NCBI RefSeq assembly: GCF_027579695.1
Contig: NC_083575.1
Coordinates: forward strand, 31,165,382 to 31,229,381
Direction: 5' to 3'
Length of the DNA stretch: 64,000 bases
Origin: Neoarius graeffei
Lineage: Eukaryota > Chordata > Actinopteri > Siluriformes > Ariidae
Shown here in pieces: positions 21,851 to 33,792 of this stretch; the stretch's first letter is position 1, and the number at the start of each line of letters is the position of its first letter. Under the pieces are notes generated by a model. It saw only the letters and a list, made by a program, of their open reading frames with translations, was not told the origin of the DNA and searched no databases. The position numbers and the translations under genes were made by a program.

Positions 21851-22256
21851 GTGTACGGTGTTGTCACTGTTGCCTCACAGCAAGAAGGTTCAGGCCCAGT
21901 AGCCAATGGGTGCCTTTCTGTGTGGAGTTTGCATGGTCTCCCCATGTCTGCGTAGGTTTCCTCTGGGTGCTCCAGATCCCCCCCCCATCCAAAGACATGC
22001 CGCTAGGTTAACATGGGGCAACCTTGGGCTGAAGTGCCCTTGAGCAAGACACCTAACCCCCAACTGCTCCTCAGGCACTGTAGCATCGCTGCCCACTGCT
22101 CTGGGCAGTGGGCAGCAATGTGCTCTGGGCAGTGGCCAGCAAGTGAGTGCTCATTGCTCACCTGTGTGTGCATGCATACATTCACTGCTTCAGAGAGGTT
22201 AAATGCACTGTGCTTGAGTGTGCATGTGACAAATAAATGCTGCTTCTTCTTCTACT
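21851..22256 (+). mobile_element. tRNA-derived SINE with tail B, inserted in Gypsy
   Basis: The head and body are as in the tail-A SINE: CACTGTTGCCTCACAGCAAG, TGGAGTTTGCATGGTCTCCC, CCAAAGACATGCCG. After the body at about 22010 the tail switches to CCTTGAGCAAGACACCTAAC...GTGCATGTGACAAATAAATG and a CTT-rich end. The tail also contains a local duplication of CTCTGGGCAGTGG. It interrupts the Gypsy pol frame. Confidence 0.85.
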
Positions 22257-22529
22257 GTAGGGCTGATGGGGAGGGAAGAGAAGTGGCACGAACCTTACTG
22301 AACACCAAACGAAGGTCCAAGTATTTAGGGGGGCACATTGAAAAAAATCCACTGTCTCATTAGGGCTAGTGACAAGAGGGGCCAGAGGAATCTGAGCAGA
22401 CGACAGAGAGGTCGCCAGGCAGGGAGTACTCCAGGAGAGGATGGTTCCATATGGGGTTAATATGGGGGTTGTGGACGTGTAACCAGGGAAGGCCAAGCAC
22501 AATAAGCTAAAGGGAGTTGTTCATGGCAT

Positions 22530-22838
22530 AGAACAAAATAGACGATTCAATTTAAGACGTAACAATTTCATTTCACTGCTCGTTTCTGTCCTAAACTCGT
22601 CCCATCCGCTACTAGGTCTACAGCCATCCTGTGTTCATTGCCCACATGTTATTTTGCATGTTGTAGAGTGATCCATGTGAACATGGTTGGGCTGACTATA
22701 AAATGATGAAATAAGGTGGAATAATACTATAATAAAAGCAGTGGCGCTGATATTTGGGGAGTCAATTTATGCTTTCTTATATTCAGGCCAGGTCCATTTT
22801 TGGAGACAGTGTGACTAAATTTTATAACTTTTATAACC
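22530..22838. other. No feature recognised
   Basis: Low coding signal on both strands and no repeat ends seen. Confidence 0.4.
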
Positions 22839-22839
22839 A

Positions 22840-23013
22840 ACCCCCAACTGCTCCCCGGGCACTATAGCATCGCTGCCCACTGCTCTGGGTTTCTGTATGT
22901 GCTCATTGCTCATTTGTACGCGTGTGTTCACGGCTTCAGATGGGTTAAATGCAGAGGAGGAATTTCGCTGTACTCGAGTGTACATGTGACAAAAATAAAG
23001 GCTTCTTCTTCAA
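22840..23013 (+). mobile_element. SINE tail-B fragment
   Basis: Runs from CCCCCAACTGCTCCCCGGGC to CATGTGACAAAAATAAAGGC and TTCTTCTTC. Only the 3' half is present, consistent with 5' truncation during reverse transcription. Confidence 0.8.
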
Positions 23014-25895
23014 AAGTATAATGTTCCCCCTATATTTAAATGGGAGTGACAAGACAGACAAGCAGGTTGCAAGAGCCTGGCTGCTGCTCATTCTCCATGA
23101 TTAGAGCAAAAAAAGGCAAGTGACTGGGCAGAACCACTACAGCAAAAAATAAAATATTGAATGATGTAAAACACTGACTATGAAAGGGAGTGAAGACAGT
23201 ATGACCTTAAACAGCGAGATTTTGAGCTCATTACCACCATCATGCTCGTCATCATCAACATGAAGCCAGTTAGCTAGTAAGCTACTTAGCTAGTTACCTA
23301 ACATGAACAATCACTAGCTCACTAAACACAAAAGTTCCACGCAGCTTTCACGGACTCCAACAATCCTGATCAGTCCTTGAAAAAAAAAAAAAACCTCCCA
23401 GTCTTACTTGCCCAATGGGCAAGCAGCACCCAAAACATGCTTGCCCAAAAAACAATTCCACTTGCCCAGAGCTTTCTTTTATTTTGGAGAGAACAGAATG
23501 CAGTTGATTTTTTTTTTAAAATAGGTGAAGCATAATTGTGATAAATCCACAAAACTATAACATCAATATATGCAGACACATTCAGAAAGAAAGAAGCTCT
23601 GGTAGCAGAGGAATTAATAATTTAGGGTATATTAAGCTGTGGAGAGTTTTGAATGATTATTATAATAATGCTGGAGCTTTGTTTCTGTTATCAAAGGAAC
23701 ACAGTCCTGTGCAAAATGTCACCGTGGAACCAGAGTGTAGAAATGAACCTACAGTTTGAGAGAGTTTTACACAAACAGACTGAACTTTACAACAGCTGCT
23801 CGCATGTGAAATGGAAATAAATCGACTAAGGCAGGAAAAACTATTTTGGATAAAATTTTCCATCGTCTGTTACACACTGATCAACCTGTGTGACTCAGTT
23901 GTGCCTTTTAAATCAAGAATAAATGAAGAGGGAACCGAACATTAACCATTTATTGAAATTATTATTACAAGGGTGATTATAGTTACTGTATGACTACAGC
24001 TGCAACTGGAATGTGCGGATTGTTGGCATTTGTAATTACTGTACCATCCACTATTAGATAAAATTAAAATAAAATCTTACAATTTTGTTTGAAAGTCTAG
24101 AGCAAGATATTGTTATTTTACAAATAACACTTCAGATATTGTTTTAACAATAATAAGCATCACTATATAAATGACAGATGCAGATAGCTGTGTAACTACA
24201 TGTCCTTGGGGTTGTTGAGACATGGAGGGGCAGGAATAGTTTACCATCCAGCCCACAGTTCAGCTAGGAGTCCTTTGAAAGTAAATGCTTTGGCTTTCAC
24301 AACATTCTGTTCCCAAAAGCTGATGTCGAGGAAAGTCTTTACACAAAGAAGGTTTTCTTGCTTTTGTAGTTTTTTTTTTTTTAACTGTTCTTCCGTGTCA
24401 GGACTCTTCGGGAAAAAGAAGGTATATTCCAACATGTAGCTAATGCTAACGCTCGGTCACAAATCTGCACCATCACTCCAGCCATTTCAAGGAATTTTGT
24501 ATGGCTCAGAACTGCTAATAAACACTAATAAAAACACTTCTTTCTGACTAAGATTGTCCAAGTAATCCAGTAGTAGAGCTTTTTTTAGCTGCAGTTTTCT
24601 TCAGACAACAGCAACAGACGCCGGACATCTCCGCTTGGCTTCAGTATGCAAACTGCCAATCAGCGGGTCCCATATGGGTTTACAATTTTTATGTCACAAT
24701 TTACAACCAATGGGAGACACCCAGAGTGCGAATTACCCCACCATAATTGGGGGGTACCATCATGGTCCACTATCATATCAATCGCGCCCCCCCCCGGTCC
24801 TGTCCCGTCTCGTCTATGGAAGTCGGTGTCAGTAACTCAACACAATAACTCTGAACAATAATTTTTAATGTCATTAAGAAGCATGACAAACCATACAGTA
24901 CTACCACAGAAGAAAAACAGCAGTACAACCTGATAACCTTCTTTGTCAGAACAAACTGGGTATCAACACTACAAATGAGTCACAAACAGTATATACACAC
25001 ATGCAGAACAGTCCTGCTGAATGTCTTGCTGTACCTCTCCTGTCTGCTGGGAACCCATTTTCTTTATTCACATGAACAGTGTATAAAACCTAACTGCACC
25101 TACACTTGTACTGTAATTGTCTGTAGATCTTAGTGCTAATATTTACTACTTACTCTTTTAGCACCAAAAAAATGCCTGATGTCTGACCCTTTTCTTTTCC
25201 TCATGTTTGGCCTACTGTCTCTGTGAATAAACTCACACAGGGTACTCAGATGAAACTATGACTATCTTAAAAATAATACAAAAGGAATGTAAGTAAAAAC
25301 AATAGAAAACATCCATGTACTAGGCTATTTTGCCTAGGCTAGCCTACTACCTGGCTCTTTTTATGTTGCCCCCAGAGGTTCTGATTGTAATTTTACATAG
25401 GCTTAGCTAGGCCTACATCAGAACTTCTTGTGCCTAATCACACAGACATGTTGGGCCTATGTGCCAAATGAATTTCAGAAGGGCACAATTTATTCATGAT
25501 AAAATGAGAATGGAAACATATGGAGTTCTTCTCGTTTGAAATGAGAATCGTTTCTATACCACACTGTAATAAGCTTGATTTAAATAGAGACTTAGTTTAT
25601 CTTGCTAACTAACGTTGGTAACTAACGTTAATGTCTGTCCACTGTAGCCTTCTGGCCTCAGTGGGTAAGTAATTCAATGTATAAAGATGTGATATGAGCT
25701 GAAAGAACAAATCACTTTAATAAATGAAAGTTGTAAAATAACACATTTTCAACAGGCTAAAAGTTGGTTAGCAACTAACATTACCAATGCACGTCTTCTG
25801 CTGCAAACCACAGACTGTATAAATTGCTGCAAACCCATGGACTGTATCTGATGAATCAGCTGAATACGGTGTGGACTAGAAGCTATTGCTTCTAG
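23014..25895. other. Long stretch without recognisable gene
   Basis: I see no coding exon. TTGCCCAATGGGCAAG is a palindrome at about 23410, and CTTGCCCAAAA repeats follow. At 24700-24790, GGGAGACACCCAGAGTGCG and TAATTGGGGGGTACC resemble the GGAGACACCC / GGGGGGTACT stretch at 26735-26805, so the interval may be an old unclassified DNA transposon. There is a poly(T) at 24370-24381. Confidence 0.4.
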
Positions 25896-26040
25896 CGCAG
25901 GGCTTTTCAAAGTGTGGGGCGCGTCTCCCCTAGGGGGCGCCAGAGTTCTTCGGGGGGGCGCAATGTGAGGAAAAATAAACTAGAATAAGTTACTATTGCA
26001 GACATTTAGCGAACTTCAGCTAGCCTTTGCCAGACACAAA

Positions 26041-26253
26041 ATGGATCGATTTTTAGTACCTAAAGCTACAGTGAGTGAGGAGACAGAGTCTGGGCCAAGC
26101 AAAAAAAGAAGGAAGTATGACCACGATTATTTAAAGCTTGGATTTTCATGGACTGGATCTGAAGATGCTCCACTGCCACAGTGTGTTGTCTGCCAAGAGG
26201 TGCTAGCTAATGATGCTATGAGATGTTTAAAATGTGTAAAACAAGATGTTTAA
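26041..26253 (+). pseudogene. FAM200/ZBED5-like hAT transposase N-terminus
   Basis: From the ATG at 26041: MDRFLVPKATVSEETESGPS then KKRRKYDHDYLKLGFSWTGS and EDAPLPQCVVCQEVLANDAM. This is the N-terminal BED zinc finger leader of Charlie-like hAT transposases from which host FAM200A/ZBED5 derive. The Cys-x2-Cys pair (CVVC) is present. The His pair is lost because the frame runs into a minisatellite after NDAMR. Confidence 0.8.
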
Positions 26254-26392
26254 AAAAAAAGCACAGATGTTTAAAATATGTTAAAAAAAGAGGCTTTCAA
26301 AAAGCACAGATGTTTAAAATGTGTAAAAAAAAAAAAAGATGCTTTCAAAAAGCACAGATGTTTAAAATGTGTAAAAGAAAAAAATGTGTACA
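26218..26392 (+). repeat. Minisatellite inside hAT-F
   Basis: Four imperfect units built on AGATGTTTAAAATGTGTAAA followed by an A run and GCTTTCAAAAAGCAC. Unit length is about 35-60 bp. It replaced most of the transposase. A (TG)n(G)n run follows at 26447-26487. Confidence 0.8.
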
Positions 26393-26453
26393 ACACCCAT
26401 TTTTTTTAAATACGAATGGAACATTAAGTATAGCAACAACAAAAATTGTGTGT

Positions 26454-26484
<31 letters not shown>

Positions 26485-26559
26485 GGCGCTGTTGTTTATT
26501 TGCTCTCTGCGGGGGGGCTGACTCTCCCACACTTTGAAAACCCCTGCTCTAGCACGTTC

Positions 26560-27454
26560 TAGCGCTGCAGTTACTAAAAATGGTACGGTCCACAATAGGG
26601 GTGTCTGTCTGAAATCAATTTACATTAAAATGTTCCGAATGCCGAATGGGAGTTGGTTTGAATTATATATTCCTTTTCACAATATCAGAAAAAATATCGG
26701 ACCCCCCCCAAAACTTATATTTTTGTCTCTTTGGGGGGTACTGGGTCTTCATTGGGGGGTATAGTACCCCCCAGTACCCCCCGTAATTCGAACTATGGAG
26801 ACACCCTTTGTCAGCTGTCCACCAATCGCAGGCTCCCATGCCACAATGGTGGTGTGTTGATAAATATTTAGAAAATAAAAATATCATTACGAAACATACG
26901 AAACCATCAAAAGCAATTAAAAAAAAAAAAATTGTATACACATACACTGGTTAGAGGTAAGGAACATTATTCAGTGATGTCATTTATTAATAACTCCAAT
27001 TGTGGTATGAAAGTTCCAAGTTTGAGACCTGCCCACTTCAACCACGCTGCTGGCGCACGATGTCCTTGACCCTCATCGTCCTTAGCTAACTGGTATAATT
27101 ACGTCATTACGTGGACCCCTCTGAGCCGAGCTTTTCCAGTACACTTGAAGACACACGTACTTCGATGAATTATAACCAAACACAAGGAAATTTGAATGAT
27201 TTCCTCAAATTTGTTTTTTTACACTTTTATATAGTGTGTTGATGAAAAACTTAACACATTTCCTGTGAAACGAGACGAGCTACTTTAGACTGGTTCCCTG
27301 CTCTCTTAGCGCAGAATGAGCATACAAAGTCTCTGACACTTGGTAGGATTAATTTTATACAGGAACCAGTTCAGGAAAACAAGATTTTCGATAGACACAG
27401 GTGAACTTGGGTTTGACAAGGAGTCAGATGTCACAATGCATGATTTAATTTGCA

Positions 27455-27491
<37 letters not shown>

Positions 27492-27990
27492 TATTATTAT
27501 TATTGAGATATGCTACTACCGGACTGACAGTTCAGGTCTGTATCATGGAGCGGTTGCCAGCACTAACTTTTGTCGTCCGATCACCGTTCAAGTTTTACTC
27601 GTCCTTGCACATACTTTAGTCATCTTGGACGATCGGACATGCAGTTTTCCGAGCACTGCCTATAGTAGCTCAAATTCGTTCATAATTTTTTATTACCCAC
27701 TGACATTTAAGTTGATACATTTTTTTTTATTTAAAATAAGTCTCATGCATAGTGCAGACAACTTGCAGACAACAGCATTAAATAAATGTTCATTCATGTC
27801 CAGCAATTCTGTGTCACTTGTTATTGTAATTGTTGTATTTCATCATATACAAAAAAAATGATATCGGCATTACATATCCAATACATTTAGTTTTTATCTC
27901 CGCCCATCAGCTGTATAAATTATTTATACAAATTGTGTCTCTGCCAGGTTGTTTTCCCTCTCAAGCCACTGCTGGATACGACATCATACC
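26560..27990. other. Stretch without recognisable gene; (AAT)n/(ATT)n palindrome
   Basis: 27456-27504 is AAT repeated and then ATT repeated, a perfect trinucleotide palindrome. The rest shows no exon. Bases 27930-27998 resume, after the hAT stack, at 35436, so they are the 5' flank of the THAP element described at 35436. Confidence 0.55.
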
Positions 27991-28965
27991 GACTAGCCCA
28001 GGGGTCGGCAACCCGCTGCTCCGGAGCCGCATGCGGCTCTTTCATCCTTATGCTGCGGCTCTGTGCGGCTTGGGGAAGTAAATTTTATAAGTATCCAATT
28101 AAAGTGCATTTTATTTTTGTTAGTTCATTTTTTATTGTAGTTCTAAATTGGAACATTATTGTGATCTTGAAATATTAAAATAAAATAACATTTTTTTCGT
28201 CTCTCAATATATGCGTCACTCGTGGAAGCCGGTAGCCTGTATACCCGCCAAAACTCTGTGCATCTATCGAGACTTTCAACCCCAGGTAGGCTAAGCAGGG
28301 CTCGAAATTCATATTTTTTCACCAGCCAGCCGGACTAGTTACCTTCCAAAGCAACTCGCCAAAATTTGTTCATGTATGAATTTTACTTCTGTCAAACATA
28401 ACACAAAAGAGAGTAGTTACCATTGTTCATGACTAATGTGCATTTATTTCAAGACCCGAGTATTTTGATACTGTTTTTTTTTTTGCACACTTTAAACTGC
28501 CATTTGCTGTTCCACGTCCCCTTCGCGATATCCAAAAAAATGCCAGATGACTGACCCCTTACTCGTTCTGTTAGGAACCAATTCATCCGCTTCCATTTTT
28601 AATTTGTCGCTGAAATTGACAGAGCTTACACGGTAGCCTATGCAGCACCAGCGATTGCACAAACTGAGTCAGCGCTGTGTTGTAGAGCCCTGCACTCCCG
28701 CGGGACTCGCGGGACCCGCCGCAAAGCAGTGCAGCGCGGGACAAATTTTGAAAGCTCATTGCGGGCGCGGGCGGGACCGGAAGTGCACATATGCGCGCGC
28801 GGGCGGGAGCGGGAGTGCACATATGCAGTGCGGGCGGGAGCCGTGATAAGCTGCAGTCCCGCTAACTAAAAACGTGTTTGAAATAAAATTTATAAATTAT
28901 TAATTTATGTCTATCATATATAATTTGTGCTGGATATTTTATTTGGCATTAATAAAAACATTTTA

Positions 28966-29338
28966 GGGGCGGCACGATGGTGTAGTGGTTAGCGCTGTTG
29001 CCTCACAGCAAGAAGGTCCTGGGTTCGAGCCCCGGGGCCGGCGAGGGCCTTTCTGTGTGGAGTTTGCATGTTCTCCCCGTGTCCACGTAGGTTTCCTCCG
29101 GGTGCTCCGGTTTCCCCCACAGTCCAAAGACATGCAGGTTAGGTTAACTGGTGACTCTAAATTGACCGTAGGTGTGAATGCGAGTGTGAATGGTTGTCTG
29201 TCTCTATGTGTCAGCCCTGTGATGACCCGGCGACTTGTCCAGGGTGTACCCCGCCTTTCGCCCGTAGTCAGCTGGGATAGGCTCCAGCTTGCCTGCGACC
29301 CTGTAGAAGGATAAAGCGGCTAGAGATAATGAGATGAG
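28966..29338 (+). mobile_element. SINE (tail A) in hAT-C
   Basis: A boxes-and-body SINE as at 17775, ending GATAAAGCGGCTAGAGATAA...GATGAG. The target duplication AAAAACATTTTA is perfect on both sides (28954-28965 and 29339-29350). Confidence 0.95.
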
Positions 29339-29350
29339 AAAAACATTTTA

Positions 29351-30094
29351 AGATGCCTAAATTTGCAGAGAGTGTCAGATTGCCAGATTGAGTGAGGAAT
29401 GGCATCTTAAATTTGCCATTGATCACCCTAACAGGAAATCCTTTGATCACTCTAATGACTCACAGTTCACACCCAGCCTCCAGTGACCCACACTAACATG
29501 ATGCCTCAATGACACCTTAGATGAGCTGGTCATCAGAATTATGATTCTGATTCAGGAGAGGATAAATATCTCTCGTTCGTTTCTCGATTCTTTTCCTCTT
29601 CCGTGTTTGAGATCTCCGATCATGGCAGAAGAGCAGAGTTCTGGAGGAAAGGCGCAGTATGTTGAAGCCCTCAACAGTGAACAATTTGCTGTTTCTCCAT
29701 AGCTGTTCAAAGAACCCGATATCCTAAGCAATAGGCTTAGTTGTTTCGTTTACCTGCGTTTGATTTTCTCATTTTTCTTATTCATATTCAAACAAGGTCA
29801 GGTATGTTATAGAGTTTAACACTTGCACGGAGGCTCAAGCCCAAATAGTTTTAGAAATGTGCAACCATAGCCCTATAATGTCTACAGTAGCCTATACTGT
29901 CGATTTTTTGTTGTTGTAGGCTAGGACTGTGTTTTGTTATAACATTTATATATGCTATGCTTATAGGGTATTCTATAGGATATTCTAGTTAGAAATGCTT
30001 AACAAATGTAAACTGGGTTAGCCTAATGTTTTGTATGGCTGAACAATAAATATACCAAATTTCCACTTGGAATTACGTGCTCGCCTGTCTTTTT
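29351..30094. other. Interior of hAT-C
   Basis: Mostly AT-rich, without a usable frame except the short MAEEQSS... start at 29622. It includes GGCTAGGACTGTG and TATATGCTATGC filler. Confidence 0.5.
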
Positions 30095-30104
30095 TTAATT
30101 ATTA

Positions 30105-32654
30105 GGGCCCGAGCCCTATAGGGCGAAGGCCCTATTGTTCTTGTAAGAGTTCACTATTATTATTCTTCCGTCTTCTTCTTCTTTATTTTTCTCCGCTGTT
30201 GGGCCATTTTCGGGGCGCTTGCCATGGGCGAAAACGCACCAAATTTGGCACCAGTTCCGAGAATTGCCACCGCTACTCAGAACCAAAAGCCCAAACTTGG
30301 CCGGGGCTCAGGGCCTCTATAGCGCCCCCTAAGTCGTTGTGATTTTGGCCTCCCGCTTTAAGGGGCCTGGGTGCCGTGTAGTTTGTAGTAGTGGCATGCC
30401 ATTTGGTACGCATATGTATCTCACTAAGCCGGACAAAAATGTAATGCCAATGCATTAGCCACGCCCAACAGGAAGTGAGGTAATTTCACTTTTGTGCGAA
30501 ATGCATGGCCACGAAGACGGCGCAACTCCTCCTAGACCGTTCATAGGAATGTCACCAAAATTGATACACATCATCTACAGACATGGCTGACAAAAGTTAC
30601 TAAATACGTTTCACGTAGGATAAACCGTTCAGAAGTTATACGTCAATCAATTTTCGATGCAAAATTTTACATGCTTAAAAATTCATAACAAATCTTCTGA
30701 TTGCTCAAAACTGCTCATACTTCACACGCAAATCACGCATTGGGCTTCTGACATGTTACCCAATTTCTGTGATATTTCGCCACTGGGGGCGCTATTTTTG
30801 GGCAAAAAATCCAATCTTTCCTCAAATTTGGTCAAACTTCACGGCCACCCTCTTACTACCTCCCATGTCATGTACACCACATTTTGGGAATTTTCGTCCA
30901 TGGGGGGCGCTGTTTTTGGCCGACGCAATTGCTCCAAAACGGGTTTTGGTGAATAATTCCATAATGCTTTTCCTTCACACCACTACCTTGTGATAGTACG
31001 TTGCTGTTGTAGACACTTATTTTTCCAACTCATAATCGCTCATGTACAGCATAGCGCCACCTACTGACATGGGAAAAACCAAAAAATTTATTCTTCAAAA
31101 ATCTATATCTCATCTTCTATTTACTCAATTGTCATCAAACTTCATAGGCCACCTCTTCATAGCTCACCTGACATGTACGCCAAATTTTGTGCACTTTCGC
31201 CCCTGGGGGTGCTGGTTATGGCAAAAATGATATTGCAGCTTCTGATTTGTCAAACTTGGCAAGCAAACTCTTTACAAGCCCCTTATTGGGGCGCTTGCCA
31301 TGGTCGACAACGCACGAAATATGGCTCCTTTTTCTTAGACTGCCACCGCTACTGAGAACCAGAAGCCCAGATCCAGGCGGGCCTCAGGGCCTCTATAGCG
31401 CCCCTTAACTCGTTGTGATTTTGGCCTCCCGCATTAAGGTGCCTGGTTGCCATGTAGTTTGTAGTAGTGGCATGCCATTTGGTACGCATATGTATCTCAC
31501 TAAGCCGGACAAAAATGTAATGCCAATGCATTAGCCATGCCCAACAGGAAGTGAGGTAATTTCACTTTTGTGCGAAATGCATGGCCACGAAGACGGCGCA
31601 ACTCCTCCTAGACCGTTCATAGGAATGTCACCAAAATTGATACACATCATCTACAGACATGGCTGACAAAAGTTTCTAAATACGTTTCACGTAGCATAAA
31701 CCGTTCAGAAGTTATACGTCGAATCAATTTTCAATGCAAAATTTTACATGCTTAAAAATTCATAAATCTTCTAATTGCTCAAAACTGCTCATACTTCACA
31801 CGCAAATCACTCATTGGGCTTCTGACATGTTACCCAATTTCTGTGATATTTCGCCACTGGGGGCGCTATTTTTGGGCAAAAAATCCAATCTTTCCTCAAA
31901 TTTGGTCAAACTTCACGGCCACCCTCTTACTACCTCCCATGTCATGTATACCACATTTTGGTAATTTTCGTCCATGGGGGGCGCTGTTTTTGGCCGATGC
32001 AGTTGCTCCAAAACGGGTTTTTGGTAAATAATTCCATAATGCTTTTCCTTCACACCACTACCTTGTGATAGTACGTTGCTGTTGTAGACACTTATTTTTC
32101 CAACTCATAATGGCTCATGTACAGCATAGCGCCTCCTACTGACATGGGAAAAACCAAAAAATTTATTCTTCAAAAATCTATATCTCATCTTCTATTTACT
32201 CAATTGTCATCAAACTTCATACGCAAACTCTTCATAGCTCACCTGACATATACGCCAGATTTTGTGCACTTTCGCCCCTGGGGGTGCTGGTTATGGCAAA
32301 AATGATATTGCAGCTTCTGATTTGTCAATCTTGGCAAGCTAACTCCTTACAAGACCCTTATTGGGGCGCTTGCCATGGTCGACAACGCACGAAATTTGGC
32401 TCCTTTTTCTTAGACTGCCACCGCTACTGAGAACCAGAAGCCCAGATCCAGGCGGGCCTCAGGGCCTCTATAGCGCCCCCCGAGCACCGTACAGTGCGAG
32501 ACCCTATTGTTGCCATGTGTCCAATTCTGTGCTTTGTCGCCATTGTGGGAGTAATGTCTCTTGCCGAAGAAGCTGTGGAAGGTCTTTCGCGGGGACGCAT
32601 GCCCCCGCCCCCCTTGGGCGCTGGCGCGAGGGCCCGTCGAGGCCGCTTGCGGCT
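30105..32654. repeat. Tandem array, unit about 1076 bp, in a TSD-flanked element
   Basis: GGGGCGCTTGCCATGG recurs at 30212, 31288 and 32363, giving a 1075-1076 bp period with two full units and a partial third. The units are nearly identical (for example GTTTGTAGTAGTGGCATGCC at 30381 and 31457). The edges are GGGCCCGAGCCCTATAGGGC and ...GGCCCGTCGAGGCCGCTTGC. TTAATTATTA flanks both sides (30095-30104, 32655-32664). The unit contains repeated GGGGGCGCT and CTCTATAGCGCCCC phrases. Its short open frames shift between units, so it is probably non-coding. Confidence 0.85.
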
Positions 32655-32666
32655 TTAATTATTATT

Positions 32667-33792
32667 AGTGCTGTAAAAAATGTCGCGTTATTATCGCGTT
32701 AACTTGACTCAATTTTAACGGCGATAATTTTTTTTTATCGCGAGATTAATGCTCTGTGACATGATGTAGGTTTTTCATAAGCTTTTGAAACTAGTAGAGA
32801 TGGGATTTATGGCTCTTTGATGGGATCCGCAGCTTTGTGATCCGTTCTTTGAAAAGAGCCGTTCAGAAGACTGGCTCATTTGGCTCTTTTTAAATATTTA
32901 TTCAGTTTTAAGAAGACAGCGTCTGTAAACTCAATGCTATCCCAGAAATCCTTCCTCATCTCATCTCATCATCTCTAGCCGCTTTATCCTTCTACAGGGT
33001 CGCAGGCAAGCTGGAGCCTATCCCAGCTGACTATGGGCGAAAGGCAGGGTACACCCTGGACAAGTCGCCAGGTCATCACAGGGCTGACACATAGACACAG
33101 ACAACCATTCACACTCACACCTACGGTCAATTTAGAGTCACCAGTTAACCTAACCTGCATGTCTTTGGACTGTGGGGGAAACCGGAGCACCCGGAGGAAA
33201 CCCACGCGGACACGGGGAGAACATGCAAACTCCATACAGAAAGGCCCTCGCCGGCCCCGGGGCTCGAACCCAGGACCTTCTTGCTGTGAGGCGACAGCGC
33301 TAACCACTACACCACCGTGCCACCCAGAAATCCTTCCTGTAATATGCAAATTTGGCCGCCTCTGATTGGACAGCGCGACGCATCAACAGGCAGAAAAAGT
33401 GTAAAAGTACGAAATGTGTTAAGTGAGATGAAACAGTAAAGATCAGATTCAATGCAATATTTATCAACGAACAACTTAAAGTTAATATAATAGTGTACTT
33501 TATATTATAATCAAGCATGTCAAGCCTACCATCACTGTGTAACCTGTCTCTCTGATTAGAGCTGTAGACTAACTCAAGCAGTAAATCACTTCACTGAGTG
33601 AAGTGGAAGAAGAGTGAAGTTCACTCCTCTTGCTAGCTCTGCTTTGCAATAAAAAACAAACAAACAAAAAAAACCACCATTGGTACAAAGCAAGCCCATT
33701 CACTTTTTTATGCTGATCAGAGAATTACAATGGTTTCTCATGTGATAAAAATGTGCGATTCGCGATTAAATATTTTAATCGCTTGACAGCAT
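32667..33792. mobile_element. Non-autonomous DNA element with TGCTGT ends
   Basis: The left end is AGTGCTGTAAAAAATGTCGCG. The right end, read in reverse, is AATGCTGTCAAGCGATTAAAA. Both subterminal parts are rich in ATTAATCGCGA-like motifs. It sits within TTA repeats, so the target duplication cannot be read. It hosts a SINE at 32956-33322. Superfamily uncertain, possibly hAT. Confidence 0.6.
32956..33322 (-). mobile_element. SINE (tail A), minus strand
   Basis: The reverse complement of the tail-A SINE. The flanks CCCAGAAATCCTTCC at 32941-32955 and 33323-33337 are a perfect 15-bp duplication. This is the deepest level of the nest: SINE in TGCTGT element in hAT-C in hAT-B in hAT-A. Confidence 0.95.

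Larger units (their letters stand above)
20755..22530 (-). mobile_element. Ty3/Gypsy LTR-retrotransposon internal remnant
   Basis: Minus strand. At 22270-22500 a pol N-terminal region reads CLAFPGYTSTTPILTPYGTI and, frameshifted, PKYLDLRLVFSKVRATSLP. A SINE (21851-22256) splits it before CAIELLPGTTHPRG. Reading then jumps at about 21760 to the end of RNase H and the integrase, so the catalytic RT and most of RNase H have been deleted. No LTR was recognised. Flanks near 20755 and 22530 give no target duplication. Confidence 0.8.
25898..26546 (+). mobile_element. hAT-F: hAT element with BED-finger coding fragment
   Basis: The ends CAGGGCTTTTCAAAGTGTGG and ...CCACACTTTGAAAACCCCTG are inverted repeats. 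The flanks TTCTAGCG (25890-25897) and CTCTAGCA (26547-26554) are an 8-bp target duplication with two differences. At 649 bp it is a heavily deleted derivative. Confidence 0.85.

Noticed and set aside
27340-27861. 173-codon open frame
   Set aside because: It runs through an (AAT)n/(ATT)n microsatellite giving poly-Ile and has no domain or splice context.
28985-29314. Open frame of about 109 codons recurring at several SINEs (MVSAVASQQEGPGFEP type)
   Set aside because: It follows the SINE sequence exactly in every copy and on both strands; it is a by-product of SINE conservation.
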